From positions 4,504,501 through 4,568,500 of the forward strand of contig PUFA01000021.1 of the NCBI GenBank assembly GCA_003508835.1: a DNA stretch of 64,000 nt, given 5' to 3'. Shown in pieces: positions 1-29,504 of this stretch. The stretch comes from Eonycteris spelaea. Taxonomy: Eukaryota; Chordata; Mammalia; Chiroptera; Pteropodidae. A program made the position numbers and the translations under genes. The stretch's first letter is position 1. Every line of letters starts with the position of its first letter. Below the pieces are notes generated by a model. It saw only the letters and a program-made list of their open reading frames with translations, was not told where the DNA came from and did no database searches.

Positions 1-290
1 ACGTTGAGCGTGATTTTACGAGTTTATCGGTCATCTGTGTGCTTTCTTTGGAGAAATAGCCATTCAAGTCCTTTGCCATTTTTGAATTGAGTTGTTTGGG
101 AGGTGTGGGTTGTTGCTGACTTTCAGGAGCTTTTCATATATTCTGGATATTAACCCCTCGTCAGGTATGCGATTTGCGAATATTTCCTCCCATTCTGTGG
201 GTTGGCTTTTTACGCTGCTGATAGCGTCCTTTGAGGCACGAAAGTTGTTCATTTTGATGAAGTCAGTTTATCCACTTTTCCTTTGATTGC
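1..290 (-). repeat. L1 ORF2 3' fragment in SLC6A3 intron 4
   Basis: Read on the minus strand, 64-252 encodes a piece of L1 ORF2 with the recognisable motif QPTEWEEIFANRI followed by GLISRIYEKLL. The + strand text (TTTGGAGAAATAGCCATTCAAGTC) is the usual reverse-strand L1 sequence. The element is cut by the window edge. Confidence 0.85.
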
Positions 291-1985
291 TTGCACTTTT
301 GGTGTCGTACCGAAAATCCCGTTCCCAAAAAAGAAACACTGACAGCAACAACAACGAACGGGCTCGTAGACACACAGCCGCACGGTGGTGCCAGAGGCAG
401 GAGGTGGGGTTGGGAGACACAGGCCAACTGGCTGCCTTGTTCATTCGATTCTTTAAACAAATTGAACGTTTTTATTAAAAATCCATCACCAAAGCCGAGG
501 TCTTGAGAATTTGCCGCTACGTGTTCATCCAAGAGTTACCCGGCTCTCACGGGTAACCTTTCAGCCATTGAGAGAATTTTTGCGTTTAGTGTGAGGAAGC
601 TGTTGATCGATTTTCTTCCGGGGGTGGTCGCGTTTCCTGCTCTTGTCGTAGCTGTCATTTTTGTCTCTGCTAGACTCGATGAGCTCTACATTCGCGGTGA
701 TGTAGATTTCGGGGGGGGGGGGTCCTCGCTCTGGCAGGAAGCTAGTTTTCTCCGTTTGCAGCGTTTTGTTGACACATGTCTGGGCAGCCTTTGCTTCAGG
801 AAAGGGGCGTCCGCTCTGCTGTGGGTCTCCCAGGACCCACCAGGCTCCCTGTGTGACCGGCAAGCCGCCGCTCTGTGGTCCTCGGCCCCATGTGAGCTCT
901 GGGGCCTGCAGAGCCTCACCCCATGGCAGGGTGGAGGTGCCACACCTTTGCCAAGGCCAGCGCCACTCCAAGCCATCGCTGCTTGGTCCTCCAGACCACT
1001 TAAGCTCCCAACATTTCTGCGTTTCAGCCCAAACCACCTTACCGAGCCACCTCTCACCGTCCCTCAGGAAGTGTGGGCCCTGCCTGTGCCCCACGGTGTC
1101 CTGTTGAGACTGTGTGGCTGTCCCATGCAATGCTGGTGCATGCCGGCTCCCTTCTGCGGCTGACAGCATCCACGGGGTCCTGTCCTCTGAGTTGTCTGTG
1201 GGATTTCAAATGACTTCAGACAAGAGGAATTTTTGGTCTTGGGGAGAAGTGACTGGTACAGACAAGGTGCTAGTTCCACAAGTGGCTGGAAATGTCTAAG
1301 GTGAAACCAGAGTGCAGGGTGTCCTAGGAGTAGCTTTGTGAGCAAGGGTGGAAGCCCAGCCAGGCCCTCGGGCCTTGGAGGTGGATACTCCTATGGGCCC
1401 TCGTGCTCCTTTCCCAAGCAGACAGGTAGATGGCCATCTGCCACCAGGTTGAGGTGTGACCGTGCACATGTGTGCGAGGTGTGGCAAGGCTGCCCAGGTG
1501 CGGCTGGGCTGCACAGAGGGGTTAGGGCCCCCTGCGGCCACCTTTCAGCCCTATGGCCCCACTCCACAGGGTGACTGTCCAGAGGTGGCGGCTCTTGTTG
1601 GTGAGAATAGGTTCTAGGTGACAGGGCCTAGCTGGGGGCTGTAGCAGCAGACATGCCGTGAGGGCTTAGGTGGGGAGAAAGGGGCAGATGCTGGCAGGCA
1701 GGCGCGGGTGAGGGGGACCCCGAGGAGGGCAGACCCCGAAGAGAGCAGATCTCAGGTGAGGCAGGCCCGGTGAGGGAGGCCCGGGTGAGGGGGCCTGGGT
1801 GAGGTGGACCCCTGTCTCAGTGTGACTCCCACCCCCACCCCATCACGGCCCTTTGAGTGGGGCCTTGGGATTGCGGTGGGCCGGTCCTCGCTGCTGTGCC
1901 GAGGGGCAGGGTGGCTCCCGGCCAGCCGGCTGTCCCAAGGGTCGTGGGTGGGTGGCGCACCCTCCAGGACCCCCTCCCCCTGCAG
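291..1985. other. SLC6A3 intron 4, non-coding remainder
   Basis: I see no exon here. It holds a run of 12 G at 711-722 and a degenerate G-rich tandem at about 1700-1810 built on GGCCCGGGTGAGG. Exons 1-4 of SLC6A3 are not in the window, so this is the 3' part of intron 4. Confidence 0.6.
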
Positions 1986-19230
<17,245 letters not shown>

Positions 19231-19640
19231 ACGGGTGAGAAGCAAGACCGGGCAGCCGACTGCTGTGGAGACACGCCAGCCGAGATGGACCCCTGAGTTC
19301 AGAGAGGAAGCCGGCTGCGCTGCCCTTGACCCCGCCGCGTGGGACGCACGGGGCCCTCCCTTCCGACTGTTCACGCCTTCCGCGCTGTGGGAGGGCGCCT
19401 GCCGTCCATCCTGTGTCCGTGTAACTTGGTAGAAATGTCATGTTCTGCTCATGTAAAGCCCCCAACCCAGCCACCACCCAGAGCCCGGGCCTCGCTCCCC
19501 TGAGTGCCACAGTGAATCACGGTCATTGTGGACGCGCCCGCGGGCCCCAGCGCTCACAGTGGCTTCCTGGGTCATTTATTTTGCTCGTATTAAAAAAACC
19601 TAAATGTCAGATTTTGCCTAATTTCGCAGACAGTGACAAG
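19231..19640 (+). other. SLC6A3: SLC6A3 3' UTR, recognisable part
   Basis: The stretch after the stop matches the human SLC6A3 3' UTR in several blocks, for example CCGACTGTTCACGCCTTCC and GCTCACAGTGGCTTCCTGG, followed by TATTAAAAA. An ATTAAA at 19589-19594 sits at the matching human ATTAAA. The true cleavage site is not certain: the human UTR runs on for more than a kilobase, and an AATAAA occurs far downstream at 22303-22308. Confidence 0.7.
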
Positions 19641-19701
19641 GAAGAAGCTGCCAAAGGCGACAAAGCAGGGGGCTTCGTGTCTGCGCATAGCCACCGAGGG
19701 C

Positions 19702-19758
19702 GGGGGGTCGCTGTGTGTGGTGGGGTGGGCGGGGTCCGCTGTGTGTGGTGGGGTGCGA
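19702..19758 (+). repeat. Two-copy 29-bp tandem downstream of SLC6A3
   Basis: Two adjacent copies share CGCTGTGTGTGGTGGGGTG. They lie about 470 bp after the SLC6A3 stop, in the general region where human SLC6A3 has its 40-bp 3' UTR VNTR, but the unit sequence is different. Confidence 0.7.
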
Positions 19759-20929
19759 CCTGTGTCCTTGTCACTGAGGGAAACGGACTCCGCGGTCGCG
19801 TGGCCGCCACCACTGCTGCCCGCCGCGGGTCCGGTCCCTCTGCTGCCTCACGTGGACGCCGGCCACGGGGAGCGTGCGCGTGTGCGTCCCCAGGGACGGG
19901 CCCAGACGGCGGACACCTCCAGGCCGGTGGCGCGAGACCCCGCAGACCTTTCTCTCAGGCCTGCGATGCAGCAGCAACACCTCCTGTTAGGGGCGGCTTC
20001 GCACAGAGCCAGTCCGCGGGGTGCAGGGCTCCCCGGAAGCGCCGTCGCTGTGCACCAGAATGCTAGCCAGAGCGAGGCTCTGCCCAGGGCAGGGCGTCGC
20101 GAAGGGGAAGCACCCCGGGCCCGGGAGGTGCCCGCCCCGCGTGCTGTCACAGCCTCCTTGCGACCCTGCCGTGGGCGCGGCCGCGAGGGGTGGGGGGAGG
20201 ACGTGGGGCGCACCAGCCGCTCAGCCGGAGCGGCCCGCAGTGCGCCAGGGATCCGCCTGGCCTCGTCTTCGGAGTGCCACCGTCCTCGGTGTCTGTCCAC
20301 GGGGAGCACAGCCACGCCGCCTGGGCACGCTCCCAGCCAGGCCAGGGCCCCTGGCAAGTCCTTCCCCGCACCTCCCCAGCCCGCGCCGGCCTCTGCCCGG
20401 ACCCAGCCAGGGCCCAGGCCAACCTTGCACCGTCCTGCCTGCCTCTCTCCAGCCCTCACCTGCCCGGCAGCTCCGCTGAGGGCTCCTATGCGGCCAGGCT
20501 CGAGCCCTGAGGCCTGACCACCGCCCCTGCCCCCCACCGAGCACCCCTCCTGGGCCCCCTCCCCCAGCTGTGGCGTCTCCTTCTCTGTCACAACGGACCC
20601 AGGGCTGGCCGCAGAACCTGCGCCGAGGGCACCAGGCGAGGTGGCCTCAGTGCCTTCATGCCCCCTCTGCTTCCCAGTCACTAGGTGCCTCGGGAGCAGG
20701 TGCGGGCCGCTTCACTCACCCTTCCCGGCCTCCCCCAGCTGGGGCAGCGCCCTGGTCTGTTCCAGGTGACTCCGCCCCAGGAGCAGCTGGGTGCCGGCGC
20801 GTCCTGAGAGGAGTTCTGGTTGGCCGCAGCCCCGCACGGGGCTTCCAGGGTCACACTGCAGGGTGGGAGGCCTCCGTGGGAGGACGTCCCAGAATCCCGG
20901 GGGCTGAGCTGTGTCCCTGCACAGCCACA

Positions 20930-21040
20930 CAGAGGGACACAGGCACATGTGCACACACGGCATGCACACTGCACATGTCACACCCCTACACGCACACACG
21001 TGCACCGTCACCCATGAGCACGCATGTGGGCTCACACACG
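20930..21040. repeat. CA-rich imperfect simple repeat
   Basis: Interrupted CA repeats with many ACAC and CACACGTG words (ACACAGGCACATGTGCACAC and similar). Apart from this and the two-copy tandem at 19702, the stretch 19640-21240 shows GC-rich sequence with no recognised gene or mobile element. Confidence 0.6.
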
Positions 21041-21239
21041 TTCTCACCCTGGGCCTGCGGCTGTCGGCGAGGGACCCTTGTGCCTCCCCGGACAGTCTGT
21101 GTAGACAGTGGGGCGGGGGGGAGGCAAGCCCCCCGGCACTGCTGACGCTGCTAGTCTCCACAGCCCCGGGGTTATGATGGGAGTGTCCTGTGCCCTGACC
21201 CCGAGCTTTGGACTGGGCCCCTCCTAGGCAGCCAGCCAG

Positions 21240-21640
21240 CCCGACAGCCACATACGGAAGTGACAAAGGGCCTATACCCTGCAGATATAAACAACTCCTA
21301 CAAACAATAGGGATAAGAGGGACAACCCAATAGGACATGGGCAGCAATCCGAACGGGCACACAGCAAAGGAGGCAGGTCCAAACGGCCGGGGCCCCGCGG
21401 AAAGGCGCAGGACCACGTGTGCAGTGAGGGACCCGCGCCCACCGCGATGCCCCACCGCGGCACCCGCCACTCCGGGCCCACCCGAGCGGCCGCATGCCCG
21501 GGGTCGGTGAGCAGGGTCGGGGAGCAGTGGGACTCGCGGACAGGGCTGCATTGGCCACGAGGCTGAGCCGCAGCGGCAGCTGTGGCGGGAACTGTGCCCA
21601 CGAACGGATTTCTTCTGCCACCAGGTGTGGCCGTTCCTCG
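21240..21640 (+). repeat. L1 ORF2 3' fragment, strongly GC-shifted
   Basis: Begins like L1 (ACAACTCCTACAAACAATAG, then GACAACCCAATAGGACATGG) and continues in register with the L1 text that normally reads catgaaaagatgctcaac and caatgagataccact, but here with many A/T to G/C changes. Confidence 0.55.
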
Positions 21641-22302
21641 CCTGTTGCGGGTGCGGACAGCGCGCTCCCGGATCCACCCTGGGGACTGCCGTGGGTGGCT
21701 GCGCCCCTCACCCGAGCCGCCTGGGGTTCAGGCCCACCCGAGGAGGCCGGTGGCCCCCGCTGGCCGCGGGTGCGGAAGACCTGCAGGGTCTGAGGGAGGT
21801 CCCGGCGCTCAGAGCCTGTAGGCGGGGCTCCACCGCCCCGAAACCACGCCTATTCTCAGCCCCGCCCCCACGAGGCCTGCCTGTTTTCTCCTGAGAGCCC
21901 CCAGTGGTCAGCGGAACCCCCCTTTCAGGCCCTGCTGCTCAAGAGTTCCAGGCTAAGGAGAAGTACATCACCAAGCACAACAATTCCACCTGCAGCCATG
22001 TGCGCAGAACACGCGTGCACGCACACACACGTGTCAGGACACACACGTGAGCTCACGAACGAAACACGGCCAACTCAGAACGCCTGAAGCTGTGCTTTCT
22101 TCTCACGCTGACCTGTGCAAAGACCAAGCCTCACAGGAGGGGAGAGCCGCCTGGGCCCCCCAGTTCTGCCCGGCGGGAGGTCTCTGCCCTCCGGCACCGC
22201 GCGTGACGTCACGTTCCCACTGTTTGCCCAGTGACCTTTGGAGACGGTCTGTGAGTCAAGCTCAGGAGAGCCATGTGGCATTTCCTTTGAGAGAAGCATT
22301 TT

Positions 22303-22308
22303 AATAAA
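22303..22308 (+). promoter_or_regulatory. AATAAA hexamer, possible distal SLC6A3 poly(A) signal
   Basis: A perfect AATAAA preceded by GAGAGAAGCATTTT, about 3.1 kb after the SLC6A3 stop. It could end a long 3' UTR, but nothing else supports its use. Confidence 0.25.
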
Positions 22309-23025
22309 GATTCGGCAGGACCGAAACCGGTCATTTAAAGGTAAACAGACCCCTCCTCGGGGCTGCTGTGGTTCTCCCGCTGGTTCTCCCGCTGTGATCT
22401 CTGCAGATGCTCAGCATTCTGCGTGCTGGGACATTACCTGCTCTCCGACCGACCGCTGGCGGCAGAGCACAGGGAGACCTTTTCTGAGACAGTTAATTAG
22501 CAGGTCCTATGTTCAGTTTTCAGTTGTCCCCTGGAAGACGCTGCCACACCGCCCTAGGGCCGGGGATCTACTTGCTCCCCTCCCCCTCCCCAGGGCCCTG
22601 GGTCACAACTGCCACCACCAAGGCCTCCAGCCCAGGGGAGGAGACTGAGGCACCGCACTCTCCCCACAGATCAGAGCCCTGAGAACTGACCCCAATGCTC
22701 CCGTGCCAACCAACCGCACTGGAGGCTCGCCCGCCACTGGGAAAGAAAGCCGGGCAGGGAGCCGCCCCACCCCACCTGGCCCTGCCGGGCCGCTGGCCCC
22801 TTGGTAGGTGGCGGACAGCCAGGTGCAGGCAGCCTCCTGACGGCTCTTCAGGTGATCCTCATGCTGAGCAAGGGGGCCCTCACGCCGGGCCATGGACGGA
22901 AAATGTCAGAGTACTTCGATTTAGTGAGTCTGACTCGATACCTGTTAGCATTTTAACAAAATAGAAATATCAGTCAGTGCACCTGAGAAGGGCAAGTTCT
23001 GTTTTGTGAAACATGTGTTTCAAGG

Positions 23026-23026
<1 letters not shown>

Positions 23027-23057
<31 letters not shown>

Positions 23058-23058
23058 A

Positions 23059-23096
<38 letters not shown>

Positions 23097-23150
23097 GCTG
23101 AGGGAGGGACAGAGAGACAGAGAGACAGGGACAAAGAAGGAGGGGAGGGG
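23027..23150 (+). repeat. (TG)n-(AG)n-(AGAGAC)n compound microsatellite
   Basis: A TG run of about 14 units, then CATG, an AG run of about ten units, then AGAGAC and purine-rich repeats. The purine tract on one strand can form H-DNA; the TG run can form Z-DNA. Confidence 0.95.
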
Positions 23151-23159
23151 GAGACAGGC

Positions 23160-25580
23160 CTTTGCAGGTCAGGGTCAAAGACCCAGAGGCCCGGCCTTGC
23201 TGTGCTGAGTGGCCATCTCCTAGCAATGCCCACAGTCCTCAGGAGGGGCCACACTCTGTCCCTCTGAGCAGGCCAGTGAGCGGAGCCCTGAGTTGGGGAG
23301 GGGCGAGGCCCAGAACAGGCACCTCTGAAGTGGCACGTGGGGTCCCCAGGGGCAAAGTGGCACAGGGGATTTGAGAAGAGCAGACCTCACTTGTTCCTGG
23401 GGCAGCTGAGAAGGTGGCGGCTGACGTGTGACACAGTAGGGTGACAGTGTCCAGGGAACTAGGGGTGCTGCGTGACCCCGTTTCTCTGTGCGGGACGCCC
23501 CTTAGTGTGCTGTGCACTGCTGTCTGCAGTGGGGACCTAGGACTCCAGGGCACAGACAGCAGTGGAGACCTGCCAGGTGTGGACAGGTCACAGCAATGTG
23601 GACACCAGGACATTCTACCCCCAGCAGCCCCCTGCCCTCCATCTGTAGGGGTGACCTGCACATGGGAGGCCGTCCCTTTGGGGACACCAGCCTCCTCAGG
23701 GGTCTTTGAGCACAAAATACCACAAACCCTATTTGCTTGGAAAACTTGCTCTCCCAAATCGAATGCATAAAACTTCCATTTATGTAACTGAACTTTAAAA
23801 GTCAAGCCACCCGTGCACTCAATGTATTTACCTAGAATTTAAATAATTTTACTTATTCCGGAGCTAAGTTCCTCTTGCCTTAAGTTATTTGTTGTGTAGA
23901 CGAAGGGTTGCGTCAGACAGAACATTTACTGGGTTGAAATTTGAATGGTAAACGCGTTTTCCATATCCCCATTCAAACTGTGTGCACAGCCGGCAAACCC
24001 CACGGGCCGCAGCGGGAGCCGCTCCCTGTCCAGATCAAAGGTTCGGATTTGAGTAGCTTTTCCACAGACATATTCAAAGATGCATCACCGCCCGCCAGCT
24101 ATTAGACGCTCTGAGCCCCTTAAGCCTTTCTCACACAGAAACTAAATCTACAATTCTAAAATGTTCTGTCACCCCACAAAATGATCTTCTTAAAAGCTTA
24201 GGGGAAGAGGGGGGAACTCGCCTACAAATCCGTTCCCCACAGTGGCAAACTGAATGTCAGCATTCCAATGTGCCCCCGTGCTGCTCGGACACTCTGGGCT
24301 GTTGCAATGGGGTGCTGGGACCCCACTTTCCACGCGTACCCCGTCCACTCAGGAGTGTTTGAGGAGGAAGCGGGAGGGCGTTAGGCAGGGAGGGGGCCTG
24401 CTGCCCAGGTCGGTGGCTGGCTCTGCCGCTCCCGGGTGAGGCCCCTGACCGCCTGGCTCTCAGGGGCCCGCTGGCCAGGCTCCAGGTTTTGAAGGAAAAG
24501 TGAGTTAGACTGGGGCGTGCCCAGAGCGGCCTGGGTGATGCGACGGTGAGCGCACCGTTGTCCCTGGCAGCTCCGCACGGTGACTCGGTTGAGCCCCCCC
24601 TCGCTGCGGCCAGGGGGGACATGCTGTTTCCAGCCCGTCCCTCGTCCTCTTTTTTCTACCTGGAAATGCAAGTCTCTGAATTGGTAAGCTGCCCGGTATT
24701 CTGTGTCTGTCATTGCTCTGTGGGCAGGGTTGGGGCTGATGGTCACTCCGACACATTCCCTGCTGGCTTGGCCAAGGTGCTAGGTCCCCACAGGCACCAC
24801 TAGGCATGTTTTGCCCGGTAGAGCCACGAAAATGTCCACAGCAGCTGACGAGTCCCCCTTTGACGCGTGCCTCCCACAGGCCAGCACCCCCGTCGGCGCC
24901 TGGTGAAGGGGAGAACTCCCTGCCGCCCACACCTGTGGGTCTCAGGGGGGTGACCGGCTGAGCCCGGGAGCTCCCGCTGGTGCTGACACCAGGCAGAGGG
25001 TGCTTCGCCCGGGGGCCACACCCCACGCCTGCCCAGAGCCCCTTGGCTTCCTCCTGGCTGCTCCTGGCTGGAGTCAAAACACCACCCAGCCATCCCAGGC
25101 AGGGGGCCGATTGCCTGGCCACTCCTGGGACTCAGGACACAGCTCAGGCCCCTCCCGCCCTCACCCCTGCCCGTCTTCCCAGTGGGCTGCAGTGCCCCGT
25201 GGGTCTCAGTGACCATCACAGCAGCAGGGGACAAACAGGAAGGCCAGGAGGCACTCAGGGCTGCTGCAGGTCAGTGCAGGTCAGTGCAGGCCAGATGGAC
25301 CCGTCTCCGGAGGGGCGCCCCCGCCTCCACCCCCACCATGGGCATCTGAGAGCTTGGGGGCCCTGGCGACCATTGCCCTTCCTGAGTTCAGGCCCCAAGC
25401 CAGTGGGTCCCACGTGCGCTCAGCGCTCCACCAGGGAGGACACTCTGAGTGAGGGCTGAAGACAGCGCCGGGCCACGAGGCTGGGGGAGGGGACGCCCCG
25501 CAGCCTGGGCCGCTCCTCGCGCTCTCCACCCCCCCCCCCCACACGTTCACGCCTGGTAGGGCCGCATTTGCCCCCAAGTT
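23160..25580. other. Intergenic stretch without recognised features
   Basis: Unique-looking intergenic sequence between SLC6A3 and CLPTM1L. It has an AT-rich middle (23770-24240) and GC-rich flanks. I see no exon, RNA gene or clear mobile element. Confidence 0.4.
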
Positions 25581-25669
25581 CGTGTGTTGGGGTCCTGGCC
25601 CCAGTCCTGTCAGGCAACATTATTTGGATATGGGGGTCTTCGTAAAGAGAGGGGCGAAGAGGCATGCTG

Positions 25670-26350
25670 GAAGGGGGCCGTGGCGCCGGTACCCTCGCGG
25701 GCGCGAAGTGTGGATTCGGACACTCACTAGGAGCCGCCGCCGCGTGAACATACGGGCAAGGACGGCGCGGGCGGGATGCGCAAGAGCCACGCGACAGCAA
25801 GGGCGGCGCTGCAGAGGCGAGCCGCCTTCCGCCCCAGAAGGAAGCAGCCTTGCGCGGTCTGTGGTCCTGCCCGCGTCGCGCCCCCTGGCCAGCCCCCAGC
25901 CTCGAGGCGGCGAGGGCATGCGGCGCAGGCTGCAGGAGGCCAGCGGAGGCGGAGGGCCAAGACAGCCGCAAAGGCGACTCTCTTCGCAAAGGGAAAGCGC
26001 CTGCGCGGGCGGGGGAGGGCAGGGCCCGGAGCCGGTTCGTCCAATGGCACGCGGTGCGAGCTGTGCACGCACCGCACAGGCCAGCCAGGTGTGTCTCGGG
26101 CAGGTGGAGGGCGTCGAGGGCCGCCGGGAAGCAGGTAGATGGCACCGGGAGGTCCTCCACGCCAGGACGACGGCTGCGCCTGCGCCCAGGGGCGCGGTGC
26201 CTCTCAGTCGTCCCCGGAGCCCCTGTGCGCCCACGGGGCTTCCTCTGCACGTGCAATGCTGGCGCTGCATGCGGAGCCGCCCACGCCTCACACCGCGCTC
26301 CGCCACGGCCCCTGGCGTCGGGCTAGGGTAGCTGTCACGCAGGCAGGTGA
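25670..26350. other. Orphan CpG-rich block
   Basis: About 680 bp with dense CpG, CGCG words and a CCAAT box (26041), but no gene start recognised on either strand. Open frames of 249-280 codons overlap in several frames on both strands, as expected from a lack of stop codons, and show no protein family motif. Confidence 0.6.
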
Positions 26351-26909
26351 GTGTCGCAGCTGCGTGGGCGTGCACCGGTGTGTGCACGCGCGTGCGTGGT
26401 GTACACGTGCTCCTGAGTGAGCAGGGGCCGCACCGCCTTGGTGCTGGGGGAGCAAGGCCCACGCCATTCGCACTGTCTTCACTCTGGCTGCCTCTTGGCA
26501 GGGACGCTAGGTCACTGCCTTCTGTTTAGTTAGAGGCGGAGGACCTGGGGTAGCAGGCAGGACTAGGACACGCACCGCCAGGCTCAGCCCCACGACCCCA
26601 CTGGGGGCCAGCACTGCTGTGTTCGGCAAGACAGACAGACTGCGTACAGACGCTGTGCCCAGTTAGGACGTTCGCCTTGCACGGAGCCATGAGTTAGCGG
26701 CCCTGGAATTACCCCCTGTGCTTCGTGGAGCGAGCAAGCGAGCAAACATGCTGTGGGTAATCAGCTGGGTACATAATTTCACATAATTTCCAGGCCCTGT
26801 AAAGATGAGAACGCAGGGCCCTTGTTCGGAACTCATTAAGGGTTCCAGGACACGACACCAGAGTGTGACACGAGCCATTCTGCGCCGGAGAAGGTGACGC
26901 TCACCTCAG

Positions 26910-27345
26910 AATCAGGTCACAAATGCAGAAGGACCATCAGAAGGACAGAGACAGGCACTGCGTGATCTCGCTTGTACATGTAATCTAGAAAAACACCAAC
27001 TCGTAGAAAAAGAGGATGCATGGTTACCAGAAGTGGGGACCGGAAGAAGGGGTCGACTGGTACAGACTCCCAGCTCTGAGGTGGGCGAGGCCGAGCGTCT
27101 AGTCCAGCAGGGGACGACAGCTCACGTGGCCGCAGGGCACACAGAGCTGCTCGGAGCGGCGTGTCCTAGGGGCTCTTATCATAAGGAAAAGCATTCTTTT
27201 TCTTTTTCATATCTGCATGAGGTGACGGATGTTAACTTCCTGTGGCCGTCAGCTCACAACTTACGCCAGTCCAGCCATCATGCCGCACCGTAAACGTTAC
27301 GTCGGTTCTGCCTCGATAAACGACGGAGGAAAATAAAGCTATGGA
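26910..27345 (+). repeat. L1 3' UTR remnant
   Basis: The text CATGTAATCTAGAAAAACACC, then ACTCGTAGAAAAAGAGGATG and GAGGTGACGGATGTTAACTT, and finally TGCCTCGATAAACGACGGAGG, follows the L1 3' UTR (tggaatctaaaaaacaccgaactcatagaaa ... cctcaataaagctgg) in sense orientation. Confidence 0.75.
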
Positions 27346-28539
27346 CAGCTAAGGTAAGTAATGATAACATGAGATTTGAAGCCCCAACAGTGCCAACCGC
27401 TGACGAGAACCCGGAAAACTGTACCTCCGTCCCTCCGCCGGCAAGAAGGCCAGGACGCAGAGGGGTGATGGGGACGGGACGGCCGCCTGGCAAGCAGCTT
27501 GGCCACAGCTGTTCAGGGGCTCGTCAGAGGTGTTAACATCAGAACACAGAAGGTGACGAGAAGTGGGACGCGAACTTGGTCCCCAGCCCATGAGATAATG
27601 AGGGAAAGTAGTGCCTTTGCCGTGGGGAAGCCTGGCACGCCTGTCACCAAGCTTTGCCGGATGACACACCCGGAGAGCACTTCCCATCGAGAGGGCCCAG
27701 CGGTCTACAAGCTCCTGTCCCCGGCCTGTCCCAATGGTGGCCGTGAGGAAACCCACCTGGGAGCCTGTGCACCCAGCGACGGCCAGCGCCCCCAAATGTG
27801 TCAAGACTGAGGGACTGTCCCCTTGCAGGAGACGTGCCACCTAAACGTAGCACGGTCCCGACCCGGATAGGACGCCGAGGTCAGGCTGCGGGCAGGCCAG
27901 CAGTGCTGCCGGCGGTCACGTGACCGCCTCGCAGAGCAGCGTCCCTCGGCCACGTGAGCAGGGACGGGGCCTTGCCGCAGGACGGCCTGGAGTTCTCTGT
28001 ACGGTTTTTGTAGCTTTTTTCGTAAGTCAGAAATCATTTCAAAATAAAAAGTCAGAGCATTAAAACATTAGCACAACTGTCCTCTTTTGTCCTTTGAGTA
28101 AAGAGTAAAAGGACACTAAGGACAAACCTCACGCGTGCTGCATTCAAAACCATCGGGATACTCCTTTCACCTGTGTGGCCCGTGACCGCCACTCACGCAC
28201 AGCGGTGCTGGTGTGGACGGTGTACCCCAGATCCATGTTCGCTCAGAACCTGAGAATGTAGCTCTCTTTGGAAAGGTCTCTGTGGATGTAACAAGTTAGG
28301 ATGAAGTCGTACCTGGCCTTTCGTCCCCATGTGAACCGAGGGTCAGTTTGCCAATGGCCACAAAATAACTTGCTGGGGTTTTAGCTGTGTTTCGTTTTAA
28401 ACGGTTGCGTTCATTGCTTTTCTATGACTCTTCTGACTTGTGAATTGCAGTTGGCAAGGCTCTCCCTCTCCTCCCCCTCCACTCACACCCCCAACCCCCC
28501 ACATCTAGGCTTTCACTGTGTTTTCCACCGGAGCGCATG
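27346..28539. other. Intergenic stretch without recognised features
   Basis: No exon or RNA gene seen. There are moderately AT-rich patches (28040-28110, 28370-28440) and a C-rich patch near 28470-28500. Confidence 0.4.
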
Positions 28540-28800
28540 TGTCCCTTTTTACGTTTAGCTCTCCGGCCCTTTGGGAGTTGGTGCTGGCATCAAGTGTGAG
28601 CTGAATAAAGATGCAGTTTCACCCTTTTTTGGAGGGCTAGCGAATTGTCCCCAAAATATCAGCGTCAGAAGCCCGTCGTTTGCCACCTTTACCGTCTGCC
28701 AAGCCGCCGCCTGTGTTCGGTTCTATTTCTGTACGTTCTATTCTGCTCCATTGGTCTGACTGTCTAAACATAACATTTTGAATATTTAGATGAATTTTCA
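28540..28800 (-). repeat. L1 fragment, reverse orientation
   Basis: CTATTCTGCTCCATTGGTCTG after GGTTCTATTTCTGTACG matches the common reverse-strand L1 text ctctattctgttccattggtct. The part before it is heavily C/G shifted. Confidence 0.65.
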
Positions 28801-29504
28801 AAAGAATTTGTGAAAGAAAACTTTTGTCTCTATCCTTTTTTCGTCTTGTTGGGTGCTGAACGCCCTGTGATGCAGACAGTTCCTGGCCACCTTTGTTCTC
28901 CAGTGAGTAGCAAATACAGAGACAGGCAAAGGGAAGTCCTCCCACTGTGCCGATATGTCCCAAATCCTGCAAATCTGTGAAATCTACCACTTCCCAGGCC
29001 GACCCAGCAAACCTCTCCAGCAAATCAACTGGGTGCTTGTTTTACATGGAGGTGACATTAACTAGGATCCAGCTTCTCTTTTAAGTCATTTCAGATTTGT
29101 CACTTAGGCAGAGTGTGGTGAGGGCCACTGTGTAGCCTCTCCAACTGGCCCCAGCCGACAGGGATGACGTCGCCACGTCCGGGAAGTGCGGGGTCAGCAC
29201 ATACTCACCCCCCTCCCTTAAAGCTAGGGACCATGCGCCACTGCTCTGTGCGGGAGGGAAGGGTTCCCATGTCACCGTCATACATTCAGTTCACGCGTCC
29301 AGCTTCCAACAGATGTTTCTTCTTCCCTATTTTCTTGAGTTAAAGAATCGGTGACATGACGCCGAGGTTGCCTTTAGGGCCCCCTAGACTTGCTGTCACT
29401 TCTCGGGTGGCACATGCTCGTCCTCAACAGGGTGATCCACCCTTGCGTCCTGCTGGTTGCAGACCATTGACTGGGTATTCTCAGTCTCATCAAACGCAGC
29501 ACCC

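Noticed and set aside
25420..26462. Overlapping 249-280 codon frames on both strands near 26 kb
   Set aside because: All are explained by the CpG-rich block. Several frames overlap, which is not expected of a real gene.
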